Of a stretch of 64,000 nucleotides of DNA, positions 23,101 to 34,200 are shown piece by piece. The stretch is from Mesostigma viride. Lineage: Eukaryota; Streptophyta; Mesostigmatophyceae; Mesostigmatales; Mesostigmataceae. Below the pieces are notes generated by a model. That model saw only the letters and a list, made by a program, of their open reading frames with translations, ran no database searches and had not been told where the DNA came from. How positions within the stretch are numbered: the stretch's first letter is position 1; every line of letters starts with the position of its first letter. Where the stretch lies: assembly GCA_009746045.1 (NCBI GenBank), contig RPFO01000072.1, positions 2,305,985-2,369,984 on the forward strand, in the 5' to 3' direction. The position numbers and the translations under genes were made by a program.

Positions 23101-26100
23101 GCTAGCGTTTCCCATGCACCTTCTTAACGGCGGCGGCCAGGAGCACACACTACACTGTTATAAGCAAACTGCACACACACACCCTGAATGACTGGCCGTA
23201 CCTTCTTGACAGTGGCGGCCACCAGCACACACTCCATCGGGAAGCCCCTGGTGCGCGCGGCCATCTTGACACGGTCAATCACTCGCTGCACCTCGGGGCC
23301 AAAGTCCTGGTCGAACATGGTGTCCGCCTCGTCCAGCACCTGTTCAGACCATCAAACATACGATGGCGACGGTGGCATTGGGAATCCATCAATCAATAAG
23401 ATAATAAATCACGGGAGACCCTGATTACACAATAACCACGCGCCCTCACCAGATACACCGCGCACCTCGCACGCATGCACGCCCTCACAAAATCCAAGCA
23501 TCAGCAAACACCAGATAGCGCACACAACACAACCCTCACCAGATAGCGCACACAACACAACCCTCACCAGATAGCGCACACAGCTCAGAGAGAGATTCCC
23601 TTCCTCCAGATGCTGCAGCAGCCGCCCTGGGGTGGCCACCAGCAGGTCCAATGGCACCGCCAGCGCCGCCTTTTGCTGTTTCCACTGCCCGCCACCACCG
23701 ACCTGCATCGAACAGCCGCCGTGCGCGTGCGTGTGTGGACATGGCAAGGATCAGGAAGGGGCGAACATCTGTGCTTTAAGGGCAGCTTGTCAGGTGCAGG
23801 TGGCCAAGCAAAAGACAAACATGAACTGCTCAGCAAGTGTCAAGAACCAGCTGCAAGAAAAAATTAAGTCGAGATCGACAAAGTTGGGTGCCCCCAGCTG
23901 CAAGCGCCAGCTGTGGTTTACACCCTGTGGGACACAGCGCGTCGATGTCCGCACGCGTCAGCTTGTCTCAGCTAGTCTCCTTCTCCTTGAGTCACGACTG
24001 TGCATCCAGCTATAAGATAGGGACTGTGCATCCAGCTATAAGATAGGGACTGTGCATCCAGCTATAAGATAGGGGCTGTGCATCCAGCTATAAGATAGGG
24101 ACTGTGCATCCAGCTATAAGATAGGGACTGTGCATCCAGCTATAAGATAGGGACTTGCAAGCTGCCTACCAGACACAGGCAAAACTTGGTCTGTCCTGCT
24201 TGTCTGCCGTGCTTGTCTGCCGTGCTCGTCTGCCGTGCTTGTCTGTCGCGCTTGTCTGTCGTGCTTGGCACACTGACAAGGGCCACCAACGGGCAAAACT
24301 TACCTGTGCATCAAGAACAAATTTAGAATCATTTTCCCCCAAATAACCAGAGACGTCTGGAGGCTCCCTCAAGACACGGCCAGAGCCTGGGACACCAATA
24401 AAGCACAGAAATGCACAATAAGGTTGACAACACTGAATGCCTTGCAGCGCCTTAACCAAGCTTATAAGCCACTTCGCGTCTGTAAGCCCATCCGAACAAA
24501 AATTATCGCCCAAATTGCTGTCTTCCCTCCAGCAACAAACACCCTCACAGCTCTCCTCCCTCCAGCAACACCCACGATATGCCCTATTAGATAGACCCCC
24601 TGACATAGCAAAGGAATGCGTGGCACTGTGGGGCATTACCCATGTACATCATCGCATCGCGTCCCCATCCCCAGCCCGCCATCCCTCCCCGCCACCCACC
24701 TGCGCGCTGCCCGCCATCCCTCCCCACCACTCACCTGCGCGCTGCGGAACTTTGCGAAATGCGACAGCGACTTGGCCACGGAGAGCACCTGATCCGACAG
24801 CTCCCTCGTGGGGGTCAATACCAGCGCCCGGGGATGGCGGGGCCGCATGACCCCCAGCGTGTACCCCACGTCATCGCTACTGCTGACATCCGCCCCATCC
24901 GCATCACTAGCTGCACTCGGCCCATCGGGATTTAAAGCCCCCCTCACTGGCTGCTGCCTCCTCGCCACGGCCTCCATGGCTGTCTTCTCGTCGTTCTTTA
25001 GCCGCTGGATCACAGGGAGCAGGTAGGCGAGGGTCTTGCCGGACCCGGTGTGGGACGCCAGGAGCACGTCTCCGCCCTCGAGGATGGCAGAGATGGCCTT
25101 CACCTGCCAGGGGGGGTGGGATGCGTGTCAGACATGACGATAAAGATCGTCATCGTTTCAATCACATTTCAGCCACCATGGCTGGAATCGTACATGACTG
25201 AAGTGAGGATGACTATCTACGCTAGGATTTCCAAACCAATCTCTGCTGCTCCCTCCCTCCCCCCTCCCCCCCTCCCCCTCCAGTCACCCCAGTGACCACT
25301 TCCACCGCTGCTGTCATGACTGCTGCCATTGAACTCCCAGAGAAGAGGAAGGTGAAGGAGGATGGGTAGGACGCCTAGAAAGTGTGATGCGGAATACAGA
25401 CAAAAATCATACTACTAACAAATATAGAGCTACAGATGAAACAAAGTTCAAGCAGATGATATTGTTTTCTTGTTCAGCATGCCAAGCAAGTTGTTTGACC
25501 GGTCAGGTCCTGAGCAATTTGATGAGTTAAGTGCCCAGTAATTGGTTTGACCAGTCGAATCCAGGTTAGCTCTTCAAGGGTTAAATGCCAAATAACTCAT
25601 TTGACCAGCCGTGTACTTACAGCACGCAGAGGCATGGAGATGGCACGGTCGGCTATCATCAGAAATACATCTGAAGAAACTTTTAAAGAAAGAAAAAACA
25701 GCACAAAATCCGCTGAAAGGTACAATGCCTCGTAACACGAGTAACTGAGGTAACACAATAGAATGCAGACGGTTTTGGAGAATGAAGACAATTTGCCTGT
25801 TAGCGGCAAGAATCGCGAGGCGGTAGCTAGGGGAATATAAATACTAACTTGAGCAGCTGCAGCTACAGCCAGCGTGTGTGCATCATTACGGACTAAATGT
25901 TTGATAGGTGAAAGTCGCATAACATTATCCTCAGCCCTGTACGTCGAGATAGAATATTCTCGCATCTCCACCAAACCCGTCGGACAGTGCACATAAAAGT
26001 GAAAAAAATCGCATAAAAAACGCCAGGAAATCGCTAGAATTTGCGCAACAAACCTGAATTTCGGTAGGTTCTCGCAGACCTTGCACCGTGAGGGCTGTCA

Positions 26101-26413
26101 CAAGTTCCGGCATGAGCCCTAGCCCCTCGAATCGCGACATTGGCGGCGCGTCCGCGGGCTCGGCCACGGCTGCCACAGCACGTGGTCGTGCCGACTTGTT
26201 GCCTTTCCTAACCTGACTAGGGAGTCGGGATAGAGAAGAGCTGCCCAAGACTTTCTGCCATCGAGCGGTATCGATGACTGCGGTCCCATGGAAATCGCGG
26301 CGGGTTTCCAACGGGGCAGGAGCATTCCCACGGCTCGAAGGACGTGCCAGCAGAGATTGGCATGTAGAAATTGGCAGGACTGCTGCTGATCGGCAACAGA
26401 AATAAGCCTGCAT
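17102..26413 (-). CDS. DEAD-box ATP-dependent RNA helicase, RH39-like, nine exons
   Basis: Exons on -: 26413-26054, 25103-24735, 23702-23568, 23339-23202, 22357-22217, 20697-20464, 18458-18375, 18088-18040 and 17553-17102. All junctions are GT..AG, all in frame, giving 653 aa ending MKKSK then TAG. Motifs: Q motif PTEIQ (116-120), I SHTGSGKT (137-144), Ia PTREL (218-222), TPGR (267-270), II DEAD (291-294), III AAT (329-331), IV VMVFCNT (393-399), V ARGLD (468-472), [10 protein letters not shown] (492-499). The first 30 residues ([16 protein letters not shown]…) are S/A/R-rich without acids, like a chloroplast transit peptide. Phrases such as [23 protein letters not shown] and FCNT…[13 protein letters not shown] match the plant RH39 family, which acts in plastid 23S rRNA maturation; that role here is inferred. 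An acidic insert ([13 protein letters not shown]) follows motif IV and the C-terminus is basic, G/R/S-rich. Confidence 0.94.
17977..18026 (+). repeat. 18-bp tandem repeat in helicase intron 8
   Basis: The unit GAGAAGCAGCAACAGCAT occurs twice plus a partial third copy, inside the intron between exons 8 and 9. Confidence 0.85.
18759..19373. mobile_element. MITE-like element in helicase intron 6
   Basis: The ends are inverted copies with two mismatches: left TTCGTTCAAGTGGCCCGCCG continuing GAGCGGCTG, right the complement of TTCGTTTAAGTGGCCAGCCG continuing GAGCGGCTG. The element is 615 bp, has no ORF of note and contains the tandem array at 18924-19115. No clear target duplication was seen, so exact limits and superfamily are unknown. 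Confidence 0.7.
18924..19115. repeat. Three tandem copies of a 63-65 bp unit
   Basis: Copies start at 18924, 18987 and 19052. Each has GAAGTGACGGCAACTACC followed by AAAAGTTTCCGTTACGAATT, then a variable part with CACACTTCGCGCAAA. They lie inside the MITE-like element at 18759-19373. Confidence 0.9.
20040..20210 (+). repeat. Dispersed repeat, second copy at 58780-58960
   Basis: The block containing AGGCTTGGAAC, TAGAGGCGC, AAAGGCCTCTC and TTTTAGGGGCATACCCAGGG at 20050-20205 is matched, with many differences, by the reverse complement of 58780-58960. It lies in helicase intron 6 and has no coding potential. Confidence 0.75.
21027..21110 (+). repeat. 29-bp tandem repeat, about three copies
   Basis: The unit GGTGTGCAACCAGCCRCATG plus GTTTGTGGY starts at 21032, 21061 and 21090; the third copy is diverged. 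Inside helicase intron 5. Confidence 0.88.
21259..21294. repeat. Hairpin in helicase intron 5
   Basis: AAAGAGGTTGAAG and its exact complement CTTCAACCTCTTT are separated by about 10 bases. Function unknown. Confidence 0.85.
21975..22045 (-). repeat. Diverged copy of the helicase exon 5 donor region
   Basis: On -, GGCTCGGCGACCTCGAGCAG followed by GCGCGTGGTGGTGG resembles the true exon 5 end at 22217, GGCTCGACTACCTCAAGCGG followed by GTGCGTGGTGGCC. The copy has GC where the real donor has GT. Confidence 0.75.
22058..22179 (+). repeat. 61-bp tandem duplication
   Basis: Two copies starting at 22058 and 22119, each beginning ATAGCGTCCCGT and containing CAAGTCCGGTAGTAGTATCC, with few differences. 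They lie between the real exon 5 end and its diverged downstream copy. Confidence 0.92.
22560..22650 (-). repeat. Diverged copy of the helicase exon 5 acceptor and exon start
   Basis: Read on -, the copy encodes [15 protein letters not shown] and then reaches a donor-like CAG/GTACC. The real exon 5 begins [15 protein letters not shown]. The intron side is also similar: CCTCCCCGCTTGCATTCATG against CTTCCCGCGTGCCTGCATG. It looks like a decayed exon duplicate. Confidence 0.75.
23445..23595 (-). repeat. 28-bp tandem repeat spanning the helicase exon 3 donor
   Basis: The 28-bp unit with CCAGATAGCGCACACAACAC occurs at 23511, 23539 and 23567, and a diverged CCTCACCAGATA lies at 23448. On - each copy carries CTATCTG followed by GTG, so the true donor (exon ends at 23568) is followed by two near-identical donor-like sites. 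Using a later one would add 28 or 56 bases and shift the frame. Confidence 0.93.
23996..24153 (+). repeat. 26-bp tandem repeat, six copies
   Basis: The unit GACTGTGCATCCAGCTATAA plus GATAGG is repeated six times almost perfectly inside helicase intron 2. Confidence 0.95.
24190..24270 (+). repeat. 14-bp tandem repeat, about five copies
   Basis: Degenerate copies of TGCTTGTCTGCCG in a row, inside helicase intron 2. Confidence 0.88.
24677..24745 (-). repeat. 34-bp tandem duplication spanning the helicase exon 2 donor
   Basis: CGCCATCCCTCCCC, CCACCTGCGCGCTGC and neighbours repeat with a period of 34 bp. On -, GCAGCGCGCAG/GTGAGT is the used donor at 24735, and GCAGCGCGCAG/GTGGGT is a second copy 34 bases later. 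Use of the second would shift the frame. Confidence 0.92.
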
Positions 26414-28212
26414 CTTTGGCAGGGTGGCAAACGGGGATATTAAACACGGCAAATTGTGTATATGCCCTTCCACGCAACCCCTCAACTGCCGAATGTCGCT
26501 CAGGGCGGAACCCTGTTTGCCAATTAGCAGTCGCCCGGCCTGCGCGACAACACTATTGCAAGTTAAGAAGGCCCCCAGTCCGCCGCGTGGGCTACGCCAA
26601 TGACGTAATACCATACAGATTAGCGATTCCCAGAGGCCCTATCAAACAGCCGGCTGCAGCTATGGCTACTGTGATTTGCAATTTATCGCGTTATACCGGC
26701 CGCCGCTTCGCCTCGCTAAATTGTGAATTCCCTGTTTCTTCAGATACTTCTGACGGCCCCGTACTGCAGCCTGCTCAGTAAAAAGGGCACAGGCCACAGG
26801 GTGAAGGCAAAGAGTCCGTGTTCCTGCTGCAGTTTGCCAGGGCAGCGCAATCGTGGGTTTTGCTGCCATCCGCCACAGTAAGACACGAGTCTCTTTGTGA
26901 ACCCACTGAATAGTAGTAATCGCCCGATGACACATGACTCATGAGCCATGAGGAATTGATCATGATTCATGAGGATAGACTAGATAGTCATAGGATCAGG
27001 GATATTCAAAAGAGATAGGATACAGTAGCCGATGCCCGATAGGCGATAGTCCTCGGAGGCTCGGACTTGGGATCAAAAGCTTGCCTATGGTTTATCGGCT
27101 ATCGCCTTCTAGTATGTATAAGCTTGCTAGCAATTAGCATCCTGCTTGCAAGTTGCATCCAAGGGATCCGGCATGCTTGCATCTGATTCTGACGTGGGCC
27201 AAAAACCAATTATTTCCCAAAGACGTCTTCCTAGGGCGTGCACTGCAGTGCAGGCGCACAGGCAGCAATCCCGATCGATAAAGCAGCGAGGTGGATTAAT
27301 TATTTTGGCCAATTACCGACCTGCGTTGACTCTAGCTTTGCAACGACGGCACCATGATGTGGACAAACTTGTAGCTGATGCAGAGCGTCTTCCTAAAGCG
27401 TCTTTATTCGTTTCTCTTTCCAGAATAATTACACAAGTCAGTCGGTGAACCAGAAGTGACCATTTGGATAGCAAGCGTACTTGATATTCGTTGCGGTGAC
27501 AAATATGGCAGCTGGGGTACGTCATCTTTAAAGAACTTTTTTTTTTTTGCATGCCCACGTTGTTGGAGGATGCGCCAAAGCGTTTATCTGCACAATTCGC
27601 GCATCAGCTGTGGACCTGTGCTTAGCCCGAAAGGATCTCCGGAGCGGAACCATGAGCACATGTTAGGGAGGACGAGACAGAGAGACAAACACAGAGAGAG
27701 GGAGTGGGGGTAGATAGAGGAGTAAAACGTTCTCCATCGTATATGAGGTCCCAGCTGGGATTCTTCGTGCTCGTTTGTCATGCTGGGGACACCGAATCAC
27801 TCATGCTCTTTTCCTCTCCCTTTCGCCCCCTAACCTTTTTCTGCTCGTAGTTAGTTAGCGTGTTCTCTGTGGATGAGTAAGTGGCAGAACAGCAGAGAGT
27901 CAACTGCCTGATTTGTGAGGATTGCTTGCCTGATTTGTGAGGATTTACTACAGTCTCACTCGGTCAGTGGTGTTGTGGCTTTCCATGGCCTTGTCACATA
28001 TCGTTTAAGATTTTTCACATATCCCTGCTGCGTGACCTTCCAAAGAGAGGCGCGTTGTGATCGACATCTATAAAACTACTTATCCCTGCTGCTCTTTGCA
28101 GGATGACCATGATAACTGGTATTCAGAGGCTCCTAGCCACCATAATGAAAACTTCCTTACTCCCTCATGCTCCCGCTGAAGCACGGCCGTCAATCCCCTG
28201 ATAATCTCGCAG
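26414..28212. promoter_or_regulatory. Intergenic space between head-to-head helicase and Rab genes
   Basis: The two genes are divergent, so both promoters and the unresolved 5' exon or exons of the Rab gene should be here. No long ORF is convincing. Visible structures: a cluster of CATGA-type palindromic words at 26930-26975 including TGACTCATGAG, an inverted pair AGGCGATAG (27039) / CTATCGCCT (27098), an 18-bp direct repeat GCCTGATTTGTGAGGATT near 27907-27945, and a splice-acceptor-like copy at 28085-28140. None is proven regulatory. Confidence 0.5.
28085..28140 (+). repeat. Diverged copy of the Rab exon acceptor
   Basis: TTTGCAGGATGACCATGATAA followed by a TATTCA word resembles the real exon start at 28213 (CTCGCAGGATGACTTTGACTA then TATTCA), about 111 bp upstream. 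The similarity starts in the intron side (CCCTG… CT.GCAG) and fades into the exon. Confidence 0.6.
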
Positions 28213-31200
28213 GATGACTTTGACTACCTATTCAAGCTGCTTCTCATCGGCGACAGCGGCGTAGGCAAGAGCAGCCTTCTCCTGCGGTTCACCACCGACA
28301 CATTCGATGACCTGTCCCCGACGATAGGTGCGCCGGCATTCCCCCAACATACGTGGGCTCACATAAGTGCGGTTTTTTAGCGGGGTTTCAGCGCTAGCGG
28401 GGCGGTAGGTGTGGTTGAGCACACTAGCACGCGTGCAGAGTGCGACCTATGCTAGGTGTCCACAGTGGAAGGATGTTTTCCAAGGCCTCTATTTTGAAGG
28501 CATGCGGGAAAGTCATGTGGTGAGATGGCATAATTTATGGCCCCGCAAATCGTGTATAATTCAGTCTCCATGTATATGTCGCCATCACGCATGCCGGTGC
28601 GCAGAAACTGTCCCTGTGTGGCAAACTTACGCAAACATGGTCCGTTTGTCTCCTGTTTGGCATGAAGCAAGTAAGTGCAGTCATGGAGATTAGTTACGTA
28701 ATTACTCTACATGTAGACTGCGTCGCGTGAGCAGAACATGCCTCTGTGTACCCTCAGAGGCATGGGTACACCGTTGGCTGCCGCTCATGCATGCTGCTAA
28801 GGATGATGCTTGTCAGGCCGCATCATGCATGCTGCTCAATGCTCATGCTTATGCGTACCAAGGCGTACTGTGCATGCCTACCAAGCCAACCTTGTCGGCT
28901 TTTTCCACGCGGCTCTCTGGGAAGTCTTCTGGAGGGCATTCCATGTTTGCTCGGCTACGATTACAGTGTTGCCGGTAGCTCGGTGGCAAGTACCCCCCCC
29001 AGCCCCCGTCTCGGCAGATTTCTTCAAGGGTCCAAAAGAAATATCCGAGATACATCAAACAAGTCAGATAAAATCCCAGATATGCCCAGTGGCTCATTTG
29101 CCTGTCCGCCTGCCTGCCGCTGCTCTTCCTGCAAACGCAGGCGTGGACTTCAAGCTGAAGATGCTCACGCTGGATGGAAAGCGCCTAAAACTGACCGTGT
29201 GGGACACAGGTACGGGCCTACGGGGGAGCGATGACATAGGTTGGTGAGGGCGATGACCAGTGCTTCTACTAACGGGACTATTTCGTCAACCGGTTGACGA
29301 AGTTTGAAAATAGTAGTAAAATAGTCAACCATTTTGGGCAATTCGTCAACCACATTCGTCAACCAACTCGGCAATTCGTCAACCAATTGACGAATATGTT
29401 CCGAAGTTCGTCAACCGGTTTGACGAAATTTTTAGGGTATTCGTCAACCACCCAAGTCCTGAAGGCCAGACCTAAGGTCCAGCGGCGCGGCGTCAGGCCG
29501 TCAGCCCGTACCATCTGAATCCTAGGTACGCTGCAGTTGGAGTTGGTTTGGAAAGACAGTACGTCAGTACGGTTCAAAACCATGCTCGGGTACCAAAACT
29601 GAAGACGAGCAAGGCAGGACTTGAGCCGACCAGGGCATTAAAAAATTATCCCTACATGTAAAGACCTGTAATCGCCCTGGGCAATCATGGTATTAATTAC
29701 GTGACGACCTCAGGCCGTCTGGCGACTTTCATGTGCGATAAAATATTGCATGCGAAATTGTTTCGATAATGGCGGCGGCGATGTTTAGGTAGTGTTGCAT
29801 GAGCTAGAGAATGTCGAAGAAAAACGGTTGGCAGGTTTCAAGACTAGCACCTTAGATGCTCTGTTTAAGAAGCAAGCTGGAGAAATTGTAGAAACAGAAA
29901 ATATCGTCGACCTAGGCCGCAGTTTAGATGGAAAGGAGGGCAGGCAGGGTCGCGACAAACGCAAGAGAGTAGAGCTTTAGGAAGAGGATGGGTCTAATGC
30001 GCAGGAAGAGGAAGATGGCGGTATTAATTACGTGACGACCTCAGGCCGTCTGGCGACTTTCATGTGCGATAAAATATTGCATGCGAAATTGTTTCGATAA
30101 TGGCGGCGGCGATGTTTAGGTAGTGTTGCATGAGCTAGAGAATGTCGAAGAAAAACGGTTTGGCAGGTTTCAAGACTAGCACCTTAGATGCTCTGTTTAA
30201 GAAGCAAGCTGGAGAAATTGTAGAAACGGAAAATATCGTCGACCTAGGCCGCAGTTTAGATGGAAAGGAGGGCAGGCAGGGTCGCGACAAACGCAAGAGA
30301 GTAGAGCGTGAGGAAGAGGATGGGTCTAATGCGCAGGAAGAGGAAGATGGCGGCCAGTCATCATCATCTGACAGCGCCTCAAACTCTGTCGAGGAGGAAT
30401 CTGTCGAGGAGGAATCTGGCGAGGAGGGGGCCCAGACAGAAAGGAGCAAGGCCGATGATGACGGCAGCTCTGGGCCAAGCTCGGACAAAACTGTGACAGT
30501 AGTGCCTGTTGATATCAGTGAGGAGGACGTGATGGTTGTTTAATGGCCTCGTGCTGTGCACACTTGACTCTGGCCTACTGTAGCTGTGAAGGATACTAGT
30601 CATTATTTTGTATTTAATGCAGTTGTCAACAACCACCAAGTGATATTGTGTTTTATCCACATGCATTACATGCGTGTGTGAGGCGTGAGCGACCTTAAGT
30701 TAATGATGAAGAAATAAAGCTTCCTCCCCCCCCCCCCAGGGTTGACGAAGCGCCACGGCAAATAGTCAACCAGTTTGACGAATTGCCGAGGCAAATAGTC
30801 AACCATTTGACGAAGTGCCGAGGAAAATAGTCAACAAGTTGACGAATGACAAAAACCCTTAGTAGAAGCACTGGCGATGACGCAGGTACGGGGGAGCGAT
30901 TTTTCTTCTTCTTCTTCTTTTTAAAAATAGACACTGAAACAAATGAAAATAAATAAATAAATAATTCAATTGACATAGGTTGGTGAGGGCGGCGACACAG
31001 GTACGGTGGGACCAATTACACGGATGCATGGGGCTGAAGGCTGGAGGGAGGGGAGGGTTGGATTTTCGGATGCAGGTCGGTGGGCAGGTGGGTAGGGAGT
31101 CAGCAGACAGGGTGCACTTTGATAATGCCTTTCATGTGTGGCAGTGTACAAGAGGAAATTGAAGAAAAGGATATGCAACCACGTAGATTGGGGTTGTTGA

Positions 31201-34200
31201 GAAGGGATTTTCGACCAGAGGGTTTAGGGTGAGGGGTTAAGAGGAGGAAAGAGAAAGGCAGAGCCAGCAACACTGTGCTCAATTTACATATCTGTATCCT
31301 GCTTCCCGATAGCATGCCTGTCCTAGAACTAGAACCACCCAGAGAGGTATTAAGATCCTACTTTTTTGGCAGTTGGGGTAGCCTACAAGCAAAGCCTTGT
31401 TTGAGGATCTTGAGGGACCGGCATGAGTACGTGTGGTATTGTCGGGCTGTGTCCATTCCCATGATTGCGCAAATAAATAGTGGGGACCTGGGGATTGTGC
31501 TGGAGACAAGATAAATAAAGTAATTATATGTATGAATATGTTTGCTGCAGCAACGTTATTCTTCTGGTCATTGGCTTGGTAGGCTATGATTGATGTCAAT
31601 ATCTTTTCATTGACCATTTGTAAATTACCTGAGGGCTTAACTCCCATGGTTGCGCAAGTAAATGGCCATAAGCTAGGGCATATGTAAAATAAGATAAAAT
31701 AAAAATAAATAAATGAGTTTCCTGCAGCAACATCATTCTTAGCTGGTCATTTACTTGGTAGGCTTTAATTGATCTTCATTCAATAATTCATTCTCTTTCA
31801 ATTAACCAGTTCATGGATAACTTGAGGGCTTACTTTCGTCCCTGTTGTGTTTGCTTCCTCTGCGGCGGTTGCGTGCCTGGAGCAGCCGGGCAGGAGCGGT
31901 TCCGCACGCTGACGAGTTCCTACTACCGGGGGGCACAGGGAATCATCCTAGGTATGCGACAAACCAGCCAGCATCGCCCATAGACCACCAGTGCGCTTGC
32001 CTGCGCATGCGTGCTTGCCTGACTGAATGTATACCTTCCTGCCGTTGGATGGGTCCGTGGGCAACCTTGGTTCCGTACCGTTTGTCCTGGCAGTGGGGCT
32101 GATCTCGGTTGCGGTGCGTTATGTTGTGGAGTGTCGTTTGGAATTATGTTTGTGTATTTCGGTTGGTTTGTACTTGGGTACGTTCTCAGGCCCACGCCGT
32201 TGCTCAGCGTTGGGTGAAGCCACAGAGCTACTCGCGGTGATGACCTACAGCGGAGCATTGAGTCAAAGCTGTTTGGCGGCGTGAAAGGCCGACACGCAGG
32301 AGAAAGCTTTGAATCACGTTGCAGCAAATGCTGTCAATGGCCGACGTTGTCGACATGTCCGGGGCTGGGCGCTGAGCGAGTAATCTATTCTATTATGTCT
32401 TTTATTATTCAAAAATACAATACACTTGGCGAATTTTTATTTTAACATGTACTAGGATCACTTTGATGCGTGCTCTGTTTGAGCTGATGACATTCGAGGT
32501 ATCCCCGTACGACCCTTCGTTGTTTGTGGCACAGACTCCCTCAGGTCCCTTGTTTGTACAATTGCATGGGGATGACCTGCGGGTGGTAGCACCCCGTGCT
32601 GTTCTGCATCAGTTCTATGCGGATCTCGCTAAGCGTTTCCCTGTGGGCGAGCTGCAGGTGGTGGACCAGCAGACTCCGCGTGTCTTCTGCGGTGTAGTGC
32701 AGACCCTGCGGGTGATGTCTGGTAGGCATCAGATGCACCTGGGTATTCCTGACAAGTATCGGGAGGAGCTGATGGGCTCGGTGGATGAGCTGTGTGCTAA
32801 GGGCCTGTGGAACCGCCTGCGTGGCAAGCTAGGCTGGATGGCGGCAGTGTGTGCGCCCGATCTGGTGGTGCTGAGTAGGACGGTAGACGACGTGTTGTCG
32901 CAAGTCCATCCGTCGGTTGTGAAGCGGTATGTGGCCGAGAGCCAAGGTGTGGTGCTTTCTGGCATGTCGGTCTCTCAGCCCGCTGTTCTTCACTGCTTTG
33001 CAGATACGTCGGGTGAGGGCAGGGAACTGACCAAGGTGAGGGCACGGATGGGTGGTCTGTTTGTGCTCTGTAACCCAGGGGGTCGGGGATCGCTGTGTGG
33101 GTGGTATTCGAGACTGTGCAGGCGTGTGGCAGTTGGCTCTGACACAAACGAGTGCCGTGGTGTGTGTGAGTGTATCAAGGCTTCGCTGTACCTCGAGCAC
33201 ACCTAGTACATGTTAAAATAAAAATTCGCCAAGTGTATTGTATTTCTGAATAATAAAAGGACGTAATAGAATAGATTACTCGCTCAGCGCCCAGCCCCGG
33301 TCATGTCGACAACGTCGGCCATTGACAGCATTTGCTGCAACGTGATTCAAAGCTTTCTCCTGCGTGTCGGCCTTTCACGCCGCCAAACAGCTTTGACTCA
33401 ATGCTCCGCTGTAGGTCATCACCGCGAGTAGCTCTGTGGCTTCACCCAACGCTGAGCAACGGCGTGGGCCTGAGAACGTACCCAAGTACAAACCAACCGA
33501 AATACACAAGCATAATTCTAAACGACACTCCACAACATAACGCACCGCAACCGAGATCAACCCCACTGTCAGGACAAGCGGTACGGAACCAAGGTTGCCC
33601 ACGGAACCAACGGTAATGGCCAGAACCCAAAATAGCCCACAGCCAGAACCGACGACCCGTTGCCTGACCGTGCACATAAATTCCCACTGACCGCCGGCCC
33701 AGTAAATAAACCTCAGCGCGGCGCTGCCGGCTGACCTCCGGACTTAGCCAATTCCGAGCATAACCAAATTCCAATACTTTATGTGACTGCGAGCCCACAA
33801 TATAACACCTGCCCCTTTTCTTTTGAGCAGTCACATCCACCACTCGGCCACTTAACCACAACCCACAGTCGACATACATGCCAACAACCCCGCACAATAT
33901 CCATCACCACCCAAGGGTTACTCACAAACACTCTCGGAGACAGCACGCACAAGACGCTATGTACATGTTAAAATAAACCTCAACCAATGACACTTTCCCC
34001 ACCAAATCAATTATGGAGCAAATTATCCAACCGTGCCGGGTCACCACCAGTATAGGGCAGGCATAAGGATCACCCCCGGCCCAAACAACGTTCTCAAGTT
34101 GGCCACAGGCTAAAATTCCACAGGGTCCAAGCTCAAACAACAACCAACAACTCCCGCAGATCCCCAAGAGTGCCCGACATGATCGCCCGCAGGATGCCGT

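Larger units (their letters stand above)
29258..30873 (+). mobile_element. hAT-like DNA transposon with 8-bp target duplication
   Basis: The ends are inverted repeats: CAGTGCTTCTACTAA(C)GGG on the left and its complement on the right. They are flanked by a perfect 8-bp duplication, GCGATGAC, at 29250-29257 and 30874-30881. An 8-bp duplication with CAG-type ends fits the hAT superfamily; KDZ elements also make 8-bp duplications. Subterminal repeats of TCGTCAACC and its complement GGTTGACGA lie at 29283-29460 and 30738-30850. At 1616 bp and without a transposase domain it is non-autonomous. It lies in a Rab intron. Confidence 0.88.
29205..31010 (+). repeat. Tandem repeat spanning the Rab exon 2 donor, split by insertions
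   Basis: ACAGGTACGG…GGGGGAGCGAT…GACATAGGTTGGTGAGGGCG appears from 29205 (containing the real donor CACAG/GTACGG at 29209/29210), again at 30882-30995, and begins a third time at 30996. The hAT-like element separates copies one and two, and an AT-rich stretch of about 70 bp interrupts copy two. Confidence 0.85.

Noticed and set aside
23996-24270. Regular short repeats looked array-like (CRISPR-like).
   Set aside because: They are directly adjacent tandem repeats without unique spacers, in an intron of a eukaryotic gene.
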